Source of the DNA: Welwitschia mirabilis
Taxonomy: Eukaryota > Gnetophyta > Gnetopsida > Welwitschiales
Direction: 5' to 3'
Length of the DNA: 64,000 bases
Assembly: GCA_051453625.1 (NCBI GenBank)
Contig: JBOZIK010000001.1
Span: 76,927,234-76,991,233 of the forward strand
Shown here: piece after piece, positions 1 through 12,861 of the stretch
How the letters are laid out: each line of letters opens with the position of its first letter
How positions within the stretch are numbered: the first letter of the stretch is position 1
Made by a program: the position numbers and the translations under genes
Notes under the pieces: model-generated
Seen by the model: the letters and a program-made list of their open reading frames with translations, nothing else
Told to the model about the DNA's origin: nothing
Databases searched by the model: none

Positions 1-1265
1 AGATAAAATCAAGAGATATAAGTATAGGCATGATAGTGTTTTTATGGAGTTAGATATGTAAGTGTTTAAATCTATTAGTCATACATATATTAGTTAATGT
101 TATAGGTCTTTTTTTTTTGAACAATATCACAATGTTATGACACTAATCTATATATGTCATGTCAACAATGGATAATAACATCATCTATAAGATTAACAAC
201 ACTAGTTAAACAAAAGAGCATAATACTTACTTGAAACTTACTTGTAAAAAGTTGTACAATAGTCCTTTTTAAAAAATAGTACAAGTTTTATTATACAGAT
301 TACAATGAGAATAATAAAAACAAAACTAGAAAGAGAAAACAAAACAAAGAGACCCATAAAGAAGACGAAACAAGCAAAAGAATCTGTGTTTATTTAAAAT
401 ATGAAATTATATGAAAATCTAAATAATAAGATAGAAAGGAAGATAAATATTATTTCAAAACTTGTGTTAAAATCTAAAATTCTAGTTTAGCACATAGAAA
501 TAATAATTAGTATTTAACTAAACCATAAATTGGAATACATAAAAATGTTGATTAAAATATTAAAGAATAACAAGAACTCACACAATCAAAATCATTTTCA
601 AAAGATTTTACCTAATAGAAAATAACATGAGCATAGCAAAGGCTTTGTTCTAAACTAAAGGTCTACTATTTTAAAAGTAGACTTTAACTCTATCTATAAG
701 CAAGAAGGCTAGTTTGGTCATGTTTAAACACAATTAGCTAGCACACAAAGGCACTTCAACTCTGAATTGGTACTTTAATGGTCTCATAATTAGATAGTGT
801 TGTACTTTGGCTATTTAAATCATTTAATCTACGAACACTCTTTGAGGCAAGGATTAAAATCTAGAGAAACATATGAAAGACTCCAGAAGCACTAAACACA
901 TTTTAATGAAAAAGAGCGAGTCGCTACATCTTTGTGGATGAAATTGTTCTTATATTTATTTAATAGATGACCTTTAATTTGTCTCATAAACCCTTTTCTT
1001 ATTTTAAGTTAAATTTTCTTTTTATAAGATTATGTAAATTAGACATTTTATAAAATTTTATAGTAATCCTTTTGTTTTTCATACTAAATACTTTGATACT
1101 CTCATTGTGGGTTAGACTTTTTTTTTTTTTTGTCTTTTTATCTGAGTACTTTTTATAAAACTTTTGTGCTCTATGCTTTCTGTGCAAGAAGCTTTTTTTT
1201 CCCCTTTTTTCACTCCACTCTCTACCTAACATGTCTTTAAGTGAAATTCACTTAAAATATTGAAG
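1..1265. other. AT-rich intergenic DNA, no gene seen
   Basis: Very AT-rich sequence with many stops in all frames and several poly-A/poly-T runs. I see no protein similarity, no terminal repeats and no RNA gene. It lies downstream of the 3' end of the BAHD gene. Confidence 0.6.
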
Positions 1266-1271
1266 TTTATT
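1266..1271 (-). terminator. candidate poly(A) signal of the BAHD gene
   Basis: Read on the minus strand this is a perfect AATAAA, about 235 nt past the TAA stop at 1507-1509. It is the only canonical hexamer between the stop codon and this point. The intervening 3' UTR contains long A/T-only runs. Without transcript data the real cleavage site is unknown. Confidence 0.4.
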
Positions 1272-1506
1272 GGGAAAAGGATGAAAATACATTTTTTTAA
1301 GACAAATAGAAAATTCCAAAACGAACACAAAAGCTGCAATACACCAAACCACCATTCACATCCTCTGAAACTATATCCTTACACCTCCCAAAAAAAAAGG
1401 AAAAAAATGAAAGGAAAGAAAAAAGGAGGGGAAAAAAACAAAAAAAAAACTACTGACACATCACCAACTCTATAATACCTTCGAAACAAACAATTCTCCA
1501 GGGCTC

Positions 1507-2853
1507 TTAAGAGTCTTCCGTAAGCTGCCTGAAATTCTGTGTCTCTCCAATCTGATGGAAGTATGTCTGGAAGGCTTCCAGATGGTGAGGGAGGAGACTA
1601 AGAGCAACTGACATGCTGCCGTCGTTGGAGGCGCTCGGGAGAAGGATAGAACTGCCCTCAAAGGTGATAGCACCAGGCCCCATGTACACAGGCCTTCCCC
1701 ACCCAAAATCCGCATCATAAATCGCCAATCTTCCCCACGTCGTCAGTCTGAAATTCGGACAAGCGCAAATCTCCGCGCGACTCACGAAGCGTTCCAACTC
1801 GTCCTGCGTTTCCAAGAAATCAATCGCCGAGCGCAGATACTCATCATCCATCCTCACAATCGACTCGTGGATTTTTGCCGCAGCAAATCCCACTCCCTTT
1901 GACACCACATCTCCTGCAACCGCCACCGGAGTCGTCCCAAGAACGGCGTTCCCAAAGTAACCCAAAGGAAGCCCTGTTTTCAGCCTCCTGCGACTGTCAA
2001 CCGCTATGTAAAACCTGGCGCCCTGATCCGCCTCCAGATTCCTTGCCCTGCACACACTTCTCCATACATGCCCTGCGACCGCCTCGAACGTCGTGTACTT
2101 CTCATTCCCTTCTTCCTGGCATTTCTGCTTCAGCAACTCTATCTCGTCCCTCGTTAATTTAAACATTCCAACCTTGAATTCGCCTGTCGGGCAGTTTTCT
2201 TGCGGGGAGGCCGCTTTCAGTCTGGGCGGAGGATGGTACTCCACATGATCGAACTTTACTGAGGGAGGGCTTCTGGCCTTGAGCGGGGTTCTTTCGATGA
2301 CTGATGGAGTGGAGATGGGTAAGCCCCTGATCACCTGAGACCAGGAATTGATGAAGTAGAGAGCGCCGGAGCCGTCGCAGACTTGATGGTTCATGGCGAT
2401 CCCTATGCATACGCTGCCGCAACGGAAACGCGTCACCTGCACGAGCATCAACGGGTACGATGAGATGCCGAGAGAGTAGTCGACGGCCGGGACGAGCTGC
2501 GCGAGCTCCGCGTTAGGAACAAAGTCCCCGAGATCCTCGAGTGCGGCGTCGGTGGTGGCGTCCGTGAGGGTGACGCCTTCGCTGTTGCAAGTTATCTGTA
2601 AACGTCCGGTACAGTCTCGGCTAAGTCTGCCAGCCATCGGGTAAAACGTCGCCAGTACTTTGCTGAGCGAGTCCTTGAGCGCATCCACCGAGAAGAAATC
2701 CGGACTCTCTTCCTCTTGTATTGGTTTGTAAAAGAAGACGCTGGGATTGTGCTCGTTTGAAATTACGATATCGACGTTGGAAATCCAGAGATCTGTTTGT
2801 GGTGTCGGGCCGGCAGGCTTCACCACTTGAGTATTTCCCACCTCAATCTTCAT
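1507..2853 (-). CDS. BAHD acyltransferase, hydroxycinnamoyl-CoA shikimate/quinate transferase (HCT)-like
   Basis: Complete 448-residue ORF without introns. BAHD enzymes are cytosolic and move an acyl group from a CoA thioester to an alcohol or amine. The HXXXD catalytic motif is His156-Gln-Val-Cys-Asp160, inside MNHQVCDGSG. The structural DFGWG motif is at 382-386, followed by GRPVYMGPG. HCT-type blocks include NPSVFFY (36-42), FYPMAGRL (70-77), FINSWSQVIRG (167-177), GHVWRSVCRAR (261-271), GYFGNAV (298-304), RMDDEYLRSA (334-343) and LTTW (370-373). Arg359 and Thr371/Trp373 lie where HCTs position shikimate or quinate, so a phenylpropanoid (lignin or chlorogenate-like) role is plausible. Oddities are HQVCD where typical HCTs have HHAAD, and Phe at residue 40 where HCTs often have Tyr; these could mean another acceptor such as a hydroxy-acid, spermidine or flavonoid. 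The start is the first in-frame Met, with no ATG in the short leader. GC content is far above its surroundings. Family is certain; substrate is inferred. Confidence 0.93.
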   Translation of the reverse strand: MKIEVGNTQVVKPAGPTPQTDLWISNVDIVISNEHNPSVFFYKPIQEEESPDFFSVDALKDSLSKVLATFYPMAGRLSRDCTGRLQITCNSEGVTLTDATTDAALEDLGDFVPNAELAQLVPAVDYSLGISSYPLMLVQVTRFRCGSVCIGIAMNHQVCDGSGALYFINSWSQVIRGLPISTPSVIERTPLKARSPPSVKFDHVEYHPPPRLKAASPQENCPTGEFKVGMFKLTRDEIELLKQKCQEEGNEKYTTFEAVAGHVWRSVCRARNLEADQGARFYIAVDSRRRLKTGLPLGYFGNAVLGTTPVAVAGDVVSKGVGFAAAKIHESIVRMDDEYLRSAIDFLETQDELERFVSRAEICACPNFRLTTWGRLAIYDADFGWGRPVYMGPGAITFEGSSILLPSASNDGSMSVALSLLPHHLEAFQTYFHQIGETQNFRQLTEDS

Positions 2854-2944
2854 TTCTTCTTCTGCAACAACTCTGCAATGATCGCCAGTGTAAATTCGAT
2901 GAAGTGTACTGGAGTGTGTTGGAATGGTTGCCTGTGACGGATTG

Positions 2945-2952
2945 AATTTATA
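2945..2952 (-). promoter_or_regulatory. TATA box of the BAHD gene
   Basis: On the minus strand this reads TATAAATT, 92 nt upstream of the ATG. That places transcription initiation near 2915 and leaves a leader of about 60 nt without an upstream ATG. The start codon has G at -3 (GAAATGA). Confidence 0.55.
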
Positions 2953-3300
2953 AGAAACTAAGGTCGTAGATGCAGAAGGAAAGAAGAAGAGGCTTATAAT
3001 AATTTTCGTTTAGTATTCAAAGTTATGCGCGTCCAGCGACAATGCCTCAGTCTCGCACTTCACCAACCCACAATAGAGTGCAAGGGCAGTTACAGAGGCG
3101 CCACAGAGTACGCTTTCTGCGGATAACGTTTGAGTGGAATGTATTCACTAGGGTCGGATAGTCCGTGAACACCTGTGTGGTGAGTTTCGAGTTGAGAAGT
3201 GCCTTCAACTGGATAATGATCTGGATAACTATTCCATCTGTGATGCAGGAGCGCCTACAGAGGGTCGTACAAGGCAACAAAGTTGTTAAGCCACAGTAGA
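2953..3300. other. GC-richer upstream region of the BAHD gene, content unknown
   Basis: This stretch is clearly less AT-rich than the DNA beyond it. It contains an open frame on minus (3047-3280) and partly open frames on plus. I recognise no protein in any frame. It may be promoter, or a remnant of a once-transcribed segment. Confidence 0.35.
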
Positions 3301-5299
3301 TGGCAAAGTGATAGTGAATAGTCTCACATGGATTGAGAGAAGAATGAAAGTGGTAAATATAAGCAAGAGTGCTTTACCACAAAAGTGTAAGGTACTAGCT
3401 GCATTAATCTGTAAATGGGGAAATAATAAAAGTAGTTGTTTTTATTTGACAAAGAGTCCAGATCTAAGCGCTTATTTCGGACGTGCCTCTTATTCTCTCA
3501 AGCAACGTATTTGTATTTATGCTGACAATGAAATCACAAAATCATTGTTGTGCCAGAAAGTTTCATCATTATTAACATTGATTTTCAAATAGGAACTCAA
3601 GGTTAAAACAACTTTGGACAGTTTTCAAATAAATCTTCAAGGAATATTGTCTATTAAAATTATAAGTGATATCAAGTTGTACAAATTAATTGATCACATA
3701 TCTTATTGTTAAACTTTGTTACAAATAATAAAGCCAACAGTGCGATAGTGTATTGGGTAGGCTTTTCAAGCAAAGATTTGTATTTGTGAATTTGTTAATA
3801 TTGATTTCATTGTGGAATGGAGAATAAAATCCCTTCACATGCACATGACCCCACAATTAGCAAGAAGTTCAATATTGGTTCTCTAGCTCTTCTTGTGCAA
3901 GATTCACATACTAGCAATGCCTCCAAAAAAAATTGCAACAATTCATTTCAAATGTAGCCCTTCTTGAAAATGTTTTGAGTAACATGCGTCTAAATATACA
4001 TCACATATAGTTTTATTCAAGTTTTGGGTTACTTGCCTTGGTCATCGGATTTTCTAGTGCAAATTCAATTACCATTTTTGCACCATGAACTAGTTGTTAG
4101 ATATGTCTGACATGATTCTCGGAGGTTTTTCTTTGTCGATCTTACAAACAAAGATTCTATTGACTAAGCACTTAACATTTGTACCTTCAAGCATAAGCAT
4201 GTCTTACTAGTTACATGTCCATGGAAATTTGACCTAGACATTGCTAATAAGCTTCTTAGAAATGTCTTGCATGAACAAACTGGGATTTCTTATATAAGCA
4301 CATTAAAATGATTTTTTGTCAAAAAATAAGAAGTAATCTCTTCTATTAAAGGATGTAAGTTCTATTTTTTACTTTATCTAGTGGTTTACTTTAATGTTCT
4401 AAATTCCTATCATTACTATTATGAAGAGGATCTTTTTTTTTAAATTGTAATGCCAATGTTTAAATTACCAAAAGAAGAATATAATGCCTTGGAACACAAA
4501 GAATGAAACAAGGAGAATGAATAAGAGCTTTAAAAATGATGAACCTATAATTCCATTAGTATCAACTCAAAGGATAATAGGTCTAAAAATGTTCATGAAT
4601 ATAGTAAATAGGTTTATACAAAAGTACAAAAGCCTTCTTTAAAAAATTCTATTAAGAACAAAACAATAGATTATTATTAACAAAGACAATTTTCAAACAA
4701 TTGAAGGATGGAAAAGAAATGTTTCTAGGAACACATTAAAAAGTATCAAAGTGTTGTTTTAGATGAAAATCCTATGCATTTGATGACATGGATTTCTACT
4801 CTAATAACAAAGGTTTCTATAGATATTTCATCTATAAATCTTTTATAGTGCTTAAAAATATGATGCGTGTAGAGACTGATAATATTATCGAAGACATTTC
4901 AGTTCCACCTGTAACTAAGTATTCCAAAACTATTTCTTTGTGATTGTAGTTTCTTGAAACTTAAAGACACTCACCGGTAAGCTCCAATAGAAAAAATCTA
5001 TTCAAATGATTAAGAGTATTGTTTATAATTTTTATTTCATTATTTTACAAGAATTTAAGATTTTATTTAAACTTTTGAGCGTTATTTTCACTCGATTTAT
5101 GACTAAGATTTCCATTTTTGTTGGATTACCTAGTTGATTAAGGAATTAACTCTTAAAACGAAGTAGCATGAGAAATTTTTAAAGGATTAAATGGTAGACT
5201 TGCAATTTCCTTAATTTATTATCCTAATTATCTACATCACCAGAATAATTTATGGCAAGAATTAGCATTACACTAAGTCACATCCTCAAGGAACATTTT
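3301..5299. other. AT-rich DNA, possibly the 5' part of the LINE relic
   Basis: No clear gene. Because a plus-strand LINE reverse transcriptase follows, the endonuclease half of that element would be expected here, but I could not align any endonuclease motif convincingly. The ORF at 3308-3592 matches nothing I recognise. Confidence 0.3.
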
Positions 5300-7950
5300 A
5301 CTAGATAGATTGGTGCATCAAAGCCATTTTATAAGTGAAAAAAAAAAAAATCTTAGAGAAAGATGCAAATAGGTAGGGAAAAATGCAAAGATTAAATTAT
5401 GATAAAATCAAAAAGAAAATTTCAAACCTTCATCAATATTCCATATTGATCCCTTTAACATACTGACTTAAGAGAAGTTATTCAAAATAAAGTCTATCTA
5501 GAAAAAATAAGATCAATTATATTGAAAGTGCTTTTTATGAAAAGTAGGATGTACTTATGATAGTCTAGGATTCCAAGTGCAAAGAATTTTTCAAATTCCT
5601 TGAAAGGAATAATGATCATAGTCATATCAATAAATGAATCTCATAACATCTAAAATTTTTTATCCTAATAAGATTTTGGATACTTTGATCAGTCATTTTA
5701 GAAGAATTTTTAAATTTAAAAAAAAAAAAGCAACTTAGACAAACTTGATAATATTGCTATATTAGCTTACATGAGAGTGACATTACTAAAGAAAAGCTCA
5801 GATATGCTTTTTTCATTATATCTAGTAGTAAGGATTTGAGCTTTGATGACATTCCTATAAAATTTTATAAGGAGAACCATAACATTATTAGCAATGGTTA
5901 TTTCTAGATATTCAAAAGATACAGTCTAGGTATTCATTCAAACCTAATTTAAATAAACCAGTCATTAGATTGCATCTTGATTTTGGTATTAGATATGTAA
6001 TTAGGAATAAAAATATAATAATGTTATTAAATATAGCTCATATAATATAGGAAAAAGATCTCATTAAAAAAATTACTATAGAAGATTATTCTAGAAATTA
6101 TTAATTAAAAGGAAATAGGTTCAGTTCCTAGTCAATACATGCTCAATAATGTGGTAGCATCTTAAAAAATACATCAATGGTTAGTGGATAGTAATTAGGA
6201 TATATTCTTCATCAAAATTAAACACATTAAGTATGATTACATTCTTTGAAAGTTTATTGTAAAGTATGTGGAAGAGATTGGATTTGTTCTTAGAGTTTTA
6301 CACTTGATAAATTATCCTTTAATTGATGCTAATGCTTACATTGTAACTAATGCAAAAATTTTGATACTTTTCCTATGAAAAGGTTAGTATTACATGGTTG
6401 CCTAATTTTTGCTTTTTTATTTATCATTATAGCTAATTTTTCAAGCTATTGTAGTAACAAATATTTCGTAGATGAATTTTTGAAAGCATTAAAATCAGTT
6501 GTACTTCTAAGTAGATGATAAATATGCACTTTGCTCATGATTCTTTAGCTGGGGTTAAAAAATGAAATGAAAAACGCTACACTAAGATGCATCTTGAAAG
6601 AATTGAAAACTACTACACATTTTTAGGATTTAGGATCAATTAGGGGAATTCCCATGCATATAATAGCTGAGGCGATCTTTAATTTCTAAATCATAAACCT
6701 TTGAATATTAATAGATAAAATGACATCATTAAGATTCTACGTATAGCATTCTTATTTAATGGAATAACTTCTAAGCTTTGAAAGAAGATTCATAATAAAT
6801 TGAGAAAGTAAAGAAACTATATCATGAAAGTAAATTCCTACTATGCAAACATATTATTTTAAGTTCTCATGCTTTGTTATTCCTTTTTTTGTTGTGCACT
6901 TGCATTTAATCATTACAAAAATTTTGAGTATCCATTAAAATTCTTCATATGGTTAATTTGAGATGGTGAAAAAGTTTCTAATAAAGTTTTTTGAAAAATA
7001 TAATATCTTCCAACTTTAAAAAGAAAGATTGGAGCTCATTGATAGCTTCTAATAGGCAAAATGTTTATGTGTTAAATATATCATAAATTATTTCTCATAG
7101 AATAGTATTGTTTTACATCTACTAATTAGTAGTCTAAACAAGTGTAAACCTAAGAACAAGATACTTGGAAGGGATTTGATCCTATAAATTGAATCATATT
7201 ACCTCACTTAGTTTTCCTAAGAAGTACACAAATCTTCAAAAGTAATTTGTTTACATGGAGAATGATTCATAATTTCATTAATTAGAACTCATTTAAAGTT
7301 CCTAGTTTCTTACTCCAAAGGAATTTACCTAGATGAATTTTAATTGGAAACATGCTCAAAGGTTTTTGAAATCCTAGATTAGTAGCTTATTAGATGCAAA
7401 GAGTTTTACTATTTTTAAGAAATGTAGTTCACACTGGGAATTACTTGTTATGAGACTCATTTAAGTCACTGTGTAGTTTTATGCATAACATCAAGAGATG
7501 TCATAATGAATTATTTACTTTTTTAGAATATAATATAAGTGATAGATTCTAGCTTATAGACTATGAGGGGTTTACAATTTAATGGAATAAGATATAATAG
7601 TTTCTCAAAATTTAAATGAAAAATGGAAAATGAATGATAATAGAAGTATATCAATTAAAAGATTTTCTAACATATGAAGAATTCCTACACTTTAAAAAAT
7701 AATTACTTCAACTGTTTTCTTCTTCATAAAGGATTTCCTTCAGGCAGTTATCTTCACAACTTAAGATTGCACTACTACCCCATGTGAAAAGACGAGGAAT
7801 CATTTGAGCATACATTCATAACACATAATTTTGATATTAAAGCCTAGATGTGGGTTGGTTATGTCCTCTGGATATGGTTGCTAGAGGAAAAAAAGTTATA
7901 ATCTTTGAGATAATCCTAAGCTATTAAACGCAAATGCTTGTATTTTAGCA
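5300..7950 (+). mobile_element. decayed LINE (non-LTR) ORF2 reverse transcriptase
   Basis: Broken plus-strand reading frames follow the order of a plant LINE ORF2. Around 5821-5910 a frame resembles the early RT block of the form (G)DGIP..FYK..W..I (here DDIPIKFYKENHNII). About 6120-6360 matches the block that in LINEs reads (R)xILDNV..., then FxKIDxxKAYD (here FIKI...), then EEIGF. About 6500-6530 holds VDD where the family has F/YADD. About 6640 has FRIN*G, like SGxxINWxKS. About 6940-7060 matches the FLWxxxDGEKKxxxVxW block. Dozens of stops and several frameshifts are present. No poly-A tail or target duplications were located. Recognition is by pattern only, so the family assignment within LINEs is open. 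Confidence 0.55.
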
Positions 7951-10900
7951 TTGCATAAAACCTTCTATTTTATATAATATATGATGATTTCATTGCAAAG
8001 TTATTTTTCAAAATGCATAATTTACTTATTTTCTAGATTTTTAAACAAAATCTAATATGTTATAGCATGTCACATTTTAGATATGAAATCAAGTAGAGAA
8101 GATTCAACTTAAGTGCAATTACCTCACGTATCTTTTCGAGCACTAGTCTAATAGACCTTATTCATTGTCTAGGGTTTTCTCAAGGGATTTTCACTAAATA
8201 AGCCTCCTTACATCTTGCCTTAAATGTACTCATTGTTTAGCATTCAGAGTGTTAAATAAAATAGTTGAAGCTTTATCCTCTTTGGGGATAAGGAAATCTT
8301 TTGAATTTTATTCCATACAATTTATGTAAGGATTTTTCCTTTTAAAACTATGTTGTTTTATTTTGGCTGGACTTTGGCCTAGTGTTCATTTAATATTTTT
8401 ATGTTTCTTTGATAGTGTGGTATTAGTTACTACCTCTTTCTTTTTTAATTAAGACTTATGTTTAATGATGGTGTTTATGTATGACATTCCTTGCAAGTAG
8501 TGGATTTGAACCACTGGATGATCTAATTGGCATATTATAAGGCCTTATGCATTATTAAAATTATTTTTTTGGAGGATATCGATAGCCATATTATTAAGAG
8601 AAAGATACAGCCACTAAGACTTTTAAGTTCAAAGTCTCACAAATTAATAATAAAAAATAAGTTGAAAGAGGAGAATTATCTTAATAATCAAGGCACTTTA
8701 CAAAATTAACAAATCTATGAAACAAAGTACGAGAAATAATAGATGAAAAAAATCATCTTTAATATTTAAGCTATTTTAAACTTGAATTTACATCTCTAAT
8801 AATTTTGTTAGAATTAAGTTAAAAAATATATAGTACTGCTTAAAGGATCATCTTTAAGATGTAAACACTTTTAAAATTTTATTAATTTATAAAATAAGAA
8901 AAAACATCAATAAATGAATGAAAATATTATAAAAATGAAATCTTGAGATTTAGGAAATTAGTTTTGTATCGATTTAAGAAAGTAAAATACATGTGAGGAG
9001 CTCAAAATATTTCTACACCATGGATATAAATGTGGTTTGTAACTCATAAAAAGGTTGGTAGATTTAGTTTCATTAAAAAATGCTATGCTAAAGTGGATAG
9101 TAGCCACTTCTAGAACTAGAATCATGAATGAAGGACCAAGCTTCATGGCACAGAAGGCATTAATTATGGTCTATTTCACATAATAATGATGAGTATATAT
9201 ATGTTTGATAAGGCAATCTCTGATTAGGATGTCTTAATATTAGAGGTATCTACTTGCTATGTTAGAAAGATATGTGCATGTAAATTCATCTAAACAAGAA
9301 GATATTTTTTAAAAGTTATTTTATGAGTTTTCATAATGTCTATTATGTTATTTAAATAGGGGAATGAGGGGCATATAGATATGCCAAGATTTGACACTAT
9401 AATTGAGTTTTTGGGAGTTATCTTAGATAGTTTTTTAAAGGAATGAAGTTAGATACATTTGTTTCTATTTTTAAGAGAATTTTAATTTATAATCTTTATA
9501 ATGATTAATGTAGAATCCAAGGAGGAATAAAAATATAGATTATTATAAATTTTAAGAATTAATAATAAAGTAAATAATCAAATTAATGTCTCTTACTTAA
9601 CCCATTCACTTGAATTTTTTAGGTTCTTACTTTTGAAATTAATTGAAAATATTTTAAGAGATTAGATTATTAATAATTATGAAATTCAAAATTGTGTAAT
9701 TTCATGATCACTTACATCCTTACATAATTTTGGATGATGGCTTTTAATAATATGTACTTATCCATAATATAAAACTAGTTATCATAACTATTTCCTTAAT
9801 TTTGGAATTTTTAGATCTTCATAGAATTTTCTTGTTCATGGAATAGTCTCATGAAATTATTCATCATCATGAATGTCTTCTAATAACTAGATTACAAATC
9901 TTCACCTTCATCTGAAATAAGCATTGGATTGATAAGACTTATCATCCTAACTATGGAATATGTCATAAATATGCTATATAGGGTTTATTAATAACACTTT
10001 GTTGGTTGAAGATCCATGGTGGTACTAGGGCCTATAATTAAGAATTACATCTTTATTCATCCCCCATCTCTTTCTACTTGATTTGTCAAACCAACTTAAG
10101 GTAACTTTTGATGCAGGATGAAAAAAATAAAGCTACATAAAGAGGAAGAAAGGAGAATTTACAAATTATCTAAGTGAAGATGATAGATAAATCCAAGTTA
10201 AGATGGATCTTTATCTTCTTGAAGAGAGGAGTGACAAAATAAAGGAAGAAAAGCATGTAGAAATAAATGAAGGCTTATACATTGTTATTTACTTCTTGTA
10301 TGATGAACAATGAGACCTTTTGCTATTTTCTTATGTTTTAATCAATATTGAATTATAAGCCTAATTTATAAAATAAATTTTAAGCAACTTAAAATTGATC
10401 ACTATTACTGTTCCTCATTATTATTGTTGACTTATGCTTGCTAATTTTGACATGTCATAATTATCTTAAGTAATAATAATATTGACAAGGAAGATAAATC
10501 TATAGCATGCAAGAATACATAACATCTAATCATAAATTTCATGACACTTTCTTCTAATTTAGAACTTATTTAGATTTTGAGCTTGTTTTCATAACATTAA
10601 GATGTTTCAATTCTGAAAAAAATAGATTTTATAAATTATAGCAAACGAGAGCTAAGATTGTGTATCATTAGAAGGGAATTATTTAAAGATCATTAAATAA
10701 ATGTTAATGATGAAGATCAGATATATGATTTAAATGTCACAAGCTTAAAGATAGGAAAAATTAAAATTTAAGGAAAAAATATCACGATGAAAAATTTGAT
10801 TAGTGATTAAGAAAATTCCTTTTTGTAGAATAATAAATCAGAGAGTTGGAAACAAGAAAAATGGAATTAGGAAAGATGGAAGATATTGTAAATGATACTT

Positions 10901-12602
10901 AAAGGACAAATCCCTTCATAGTAAAAAGATTAAGCCCTATAACATATCCATACACTCTATGGAAAACATTAGTTAAGGGGTCTTACTCATTATAATAGAA
11001 AAAAATGACCTATTAACAAGATGTTGGACAAGATTTACACTCCACGTTTTTCACATGGAAACTTATCCTTAAAAGAAACAAAAGCATACTGCATTCTCAA
11101 AAGCAATAAGAATCAATAAGACTTGCATTATTAAATAAATAACGGTAATTGATCATGTTACTAGAAGAAATGACATGAACCTTAATAATCGAATAACAAT
11201 AAATACATGAGAATTATTTATTACAAATAGCTGTATTATAAATAGAAAAGATATATACACATCCAAAAAAAAGAGAAAGGACACTCAAATACCCTCAAAA
11301 TGAAGAGATATAAATGAGTGTAGGAACGAACACTAAAAAATAAAAAGATCTCAAAATGACAAGAATGAATATGCATGTAGGAATATGAATGATATCATAT
11401 CTGTTAATGTCAATAGAAAGCATAGATATGAAGACAACATTGATACTAATTTAATTAGTTAAAGAAAAATTTAGACAAAACGACATCAAAAAAGGAACAA
11501 GAATCATAAAATTATGCTATGTTTTATAATATAGTAGAAATAGTGAAGGATCTTTCAATCCTCCTTGAAAAAAGGAAAACGCGTAAAGGAAAACACGTAA
11601 AAAATGATAAAGAGTTAATTTAAGAGATTTCTTCTATATTAGTTCCATAAGGAAGCATACATTCACAAAAATAAAGGATTTAATTGTGACTTGAGATATA
11701 GACATGAATTGAAAATAATAAGTATTTACAATGTGATATTAAACAAGGATGATTAAAAAAACATTATTATGTGAAATTTAATGTATGTTAAAAAAGTAAG
11801 TAGGAAGATTCTCTTTTTAGAAAATTTAACAACATGAAGGTGTTAGAAAGATGGCTGGCTAATGATATTGAGTTAATCTACAAGAAGGAAGTGAAGAGGA
11901 AATAAAAACATAAAGGGGTAAAAACTCTAGAATAGAAATAAAAAATTTATTCTTGTAGTATAACAACATAATATTAATGGAAAAGTAACCTCGTACCATT
12001 ATGACATTCTAAAAAATCTCATATTATTCAAGGATTACTCGTATTTATACATATAGGGCTAGGAGTTTTGTTCTAATTTGTTGGATCGAATTAATACATG
12101 GTAAATTATACCTTAGTTGCCAAGATTACCAGTTTGCTTAGATGAAAACTCATGAATGGCCCTTATTTGCCTAAGGGATGGCCATCAAATTTCCAACTTT
12201 TTTCTATTATATTATGTTCAAAAATTTACCTCTTATGGCTAAGTATACCTTAAATACATGATTGTGAACCCAAAGCCAACTCATACATTGTAGGATTCAA
12301 ATCCAAGACATTAAATCACCCAACTTATAAACATGGTTAAACCAACCACGCTCTAAACTAAAATCCCTAAATTTAATAGTCATTAAGTTAAAACTTATAA
12401 CATATTGATAACTTTATATTTATTATGATAATTATGATCTTAATAACTAAATTTCGAGGCTATATAAATTTAAAGTATTAGTATGTAAAGCCAAATCTTA
12501 TGTTTGATGTCTTCTATTGTATTATAATATTGTAACGGAAGTGAAGGATTTGCAAGATCCATGAAGCGCATGCAGAAGCTATGGGAAGAGCCCATGAGGA
12601 CT
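7951..12602. other. AT-rich repeat-derived DNA, nothing identified
   Basis: About 4.6 kb of degenerate sequence with frequent stops in all frames. I found no retrotransposon motif, no terminal repeats and no RNA gene. A GC-rich stretch of about 60 bases (12536-12600) immediately precedes the left LTR of the next element and differs in composition from its surroundings. Confidence 0.4.
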
Positions 12603-12847
12603 AAAAGGATTATGCCATCAAGCCAACTCGAATTTTTAATTGATTTTAAATCAATAAATACATGAGGTTTTTAAATTTTGAAGGTCTTAGATCCATAAAT
12701 TTTGAACTAGATTCAATAATCTCTCAACTAGATAATGACCTAAAGTCCTATATTTAGCTTATAACTAAAATTTTATTAGTACATGGGCATACCCATATTG
12801 CTCTTTATTTAAAATAAAATCAAAATCAATAAAACTAATACCCAACA
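12603..12847 (-). repeat. left (3') LTR of element 1
   Basis: Aligns along its length with 15395-15636. Shared stretches include AATTTTTAATTGATTTTAAA, GATTCAATAATCTCTCAAC and CTCTTTATTTAAAATAAAA. On minus it starts TG directly after a G-rich purine tract. The opposite end is unclear because homology fades near 12600. Confidence 0.65.
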
Positions 12848-12861
12848 AACCCCCCTTCATG
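12848..12861 (-). other. polypurine tract of element 1
   Basis: Minus-strand purine run containing GGGGGG immediately before the TGTTGGG start of the 3' LTR. This is the normal position of the plus-strand DNA primer of an LTR retrotransposon. Confidence 0.5.

Noticed and set aside
1470-2945. Several other open frames on both strands overlapping the BAHD gene (1470-1718, 1875-2162, 2159-2422, 2721-2945)
   Set aside because: They are shadows of a 448-codon gene with complete family motifs. The GC-rich coding sequence keeps the other frames open.
3047-3592. Two short ORFs (minus 3047-3280 and plus 3308-3592) as small genes
   Set aside because: No recognisable motif, no supporting promoter and no similarity I can name.
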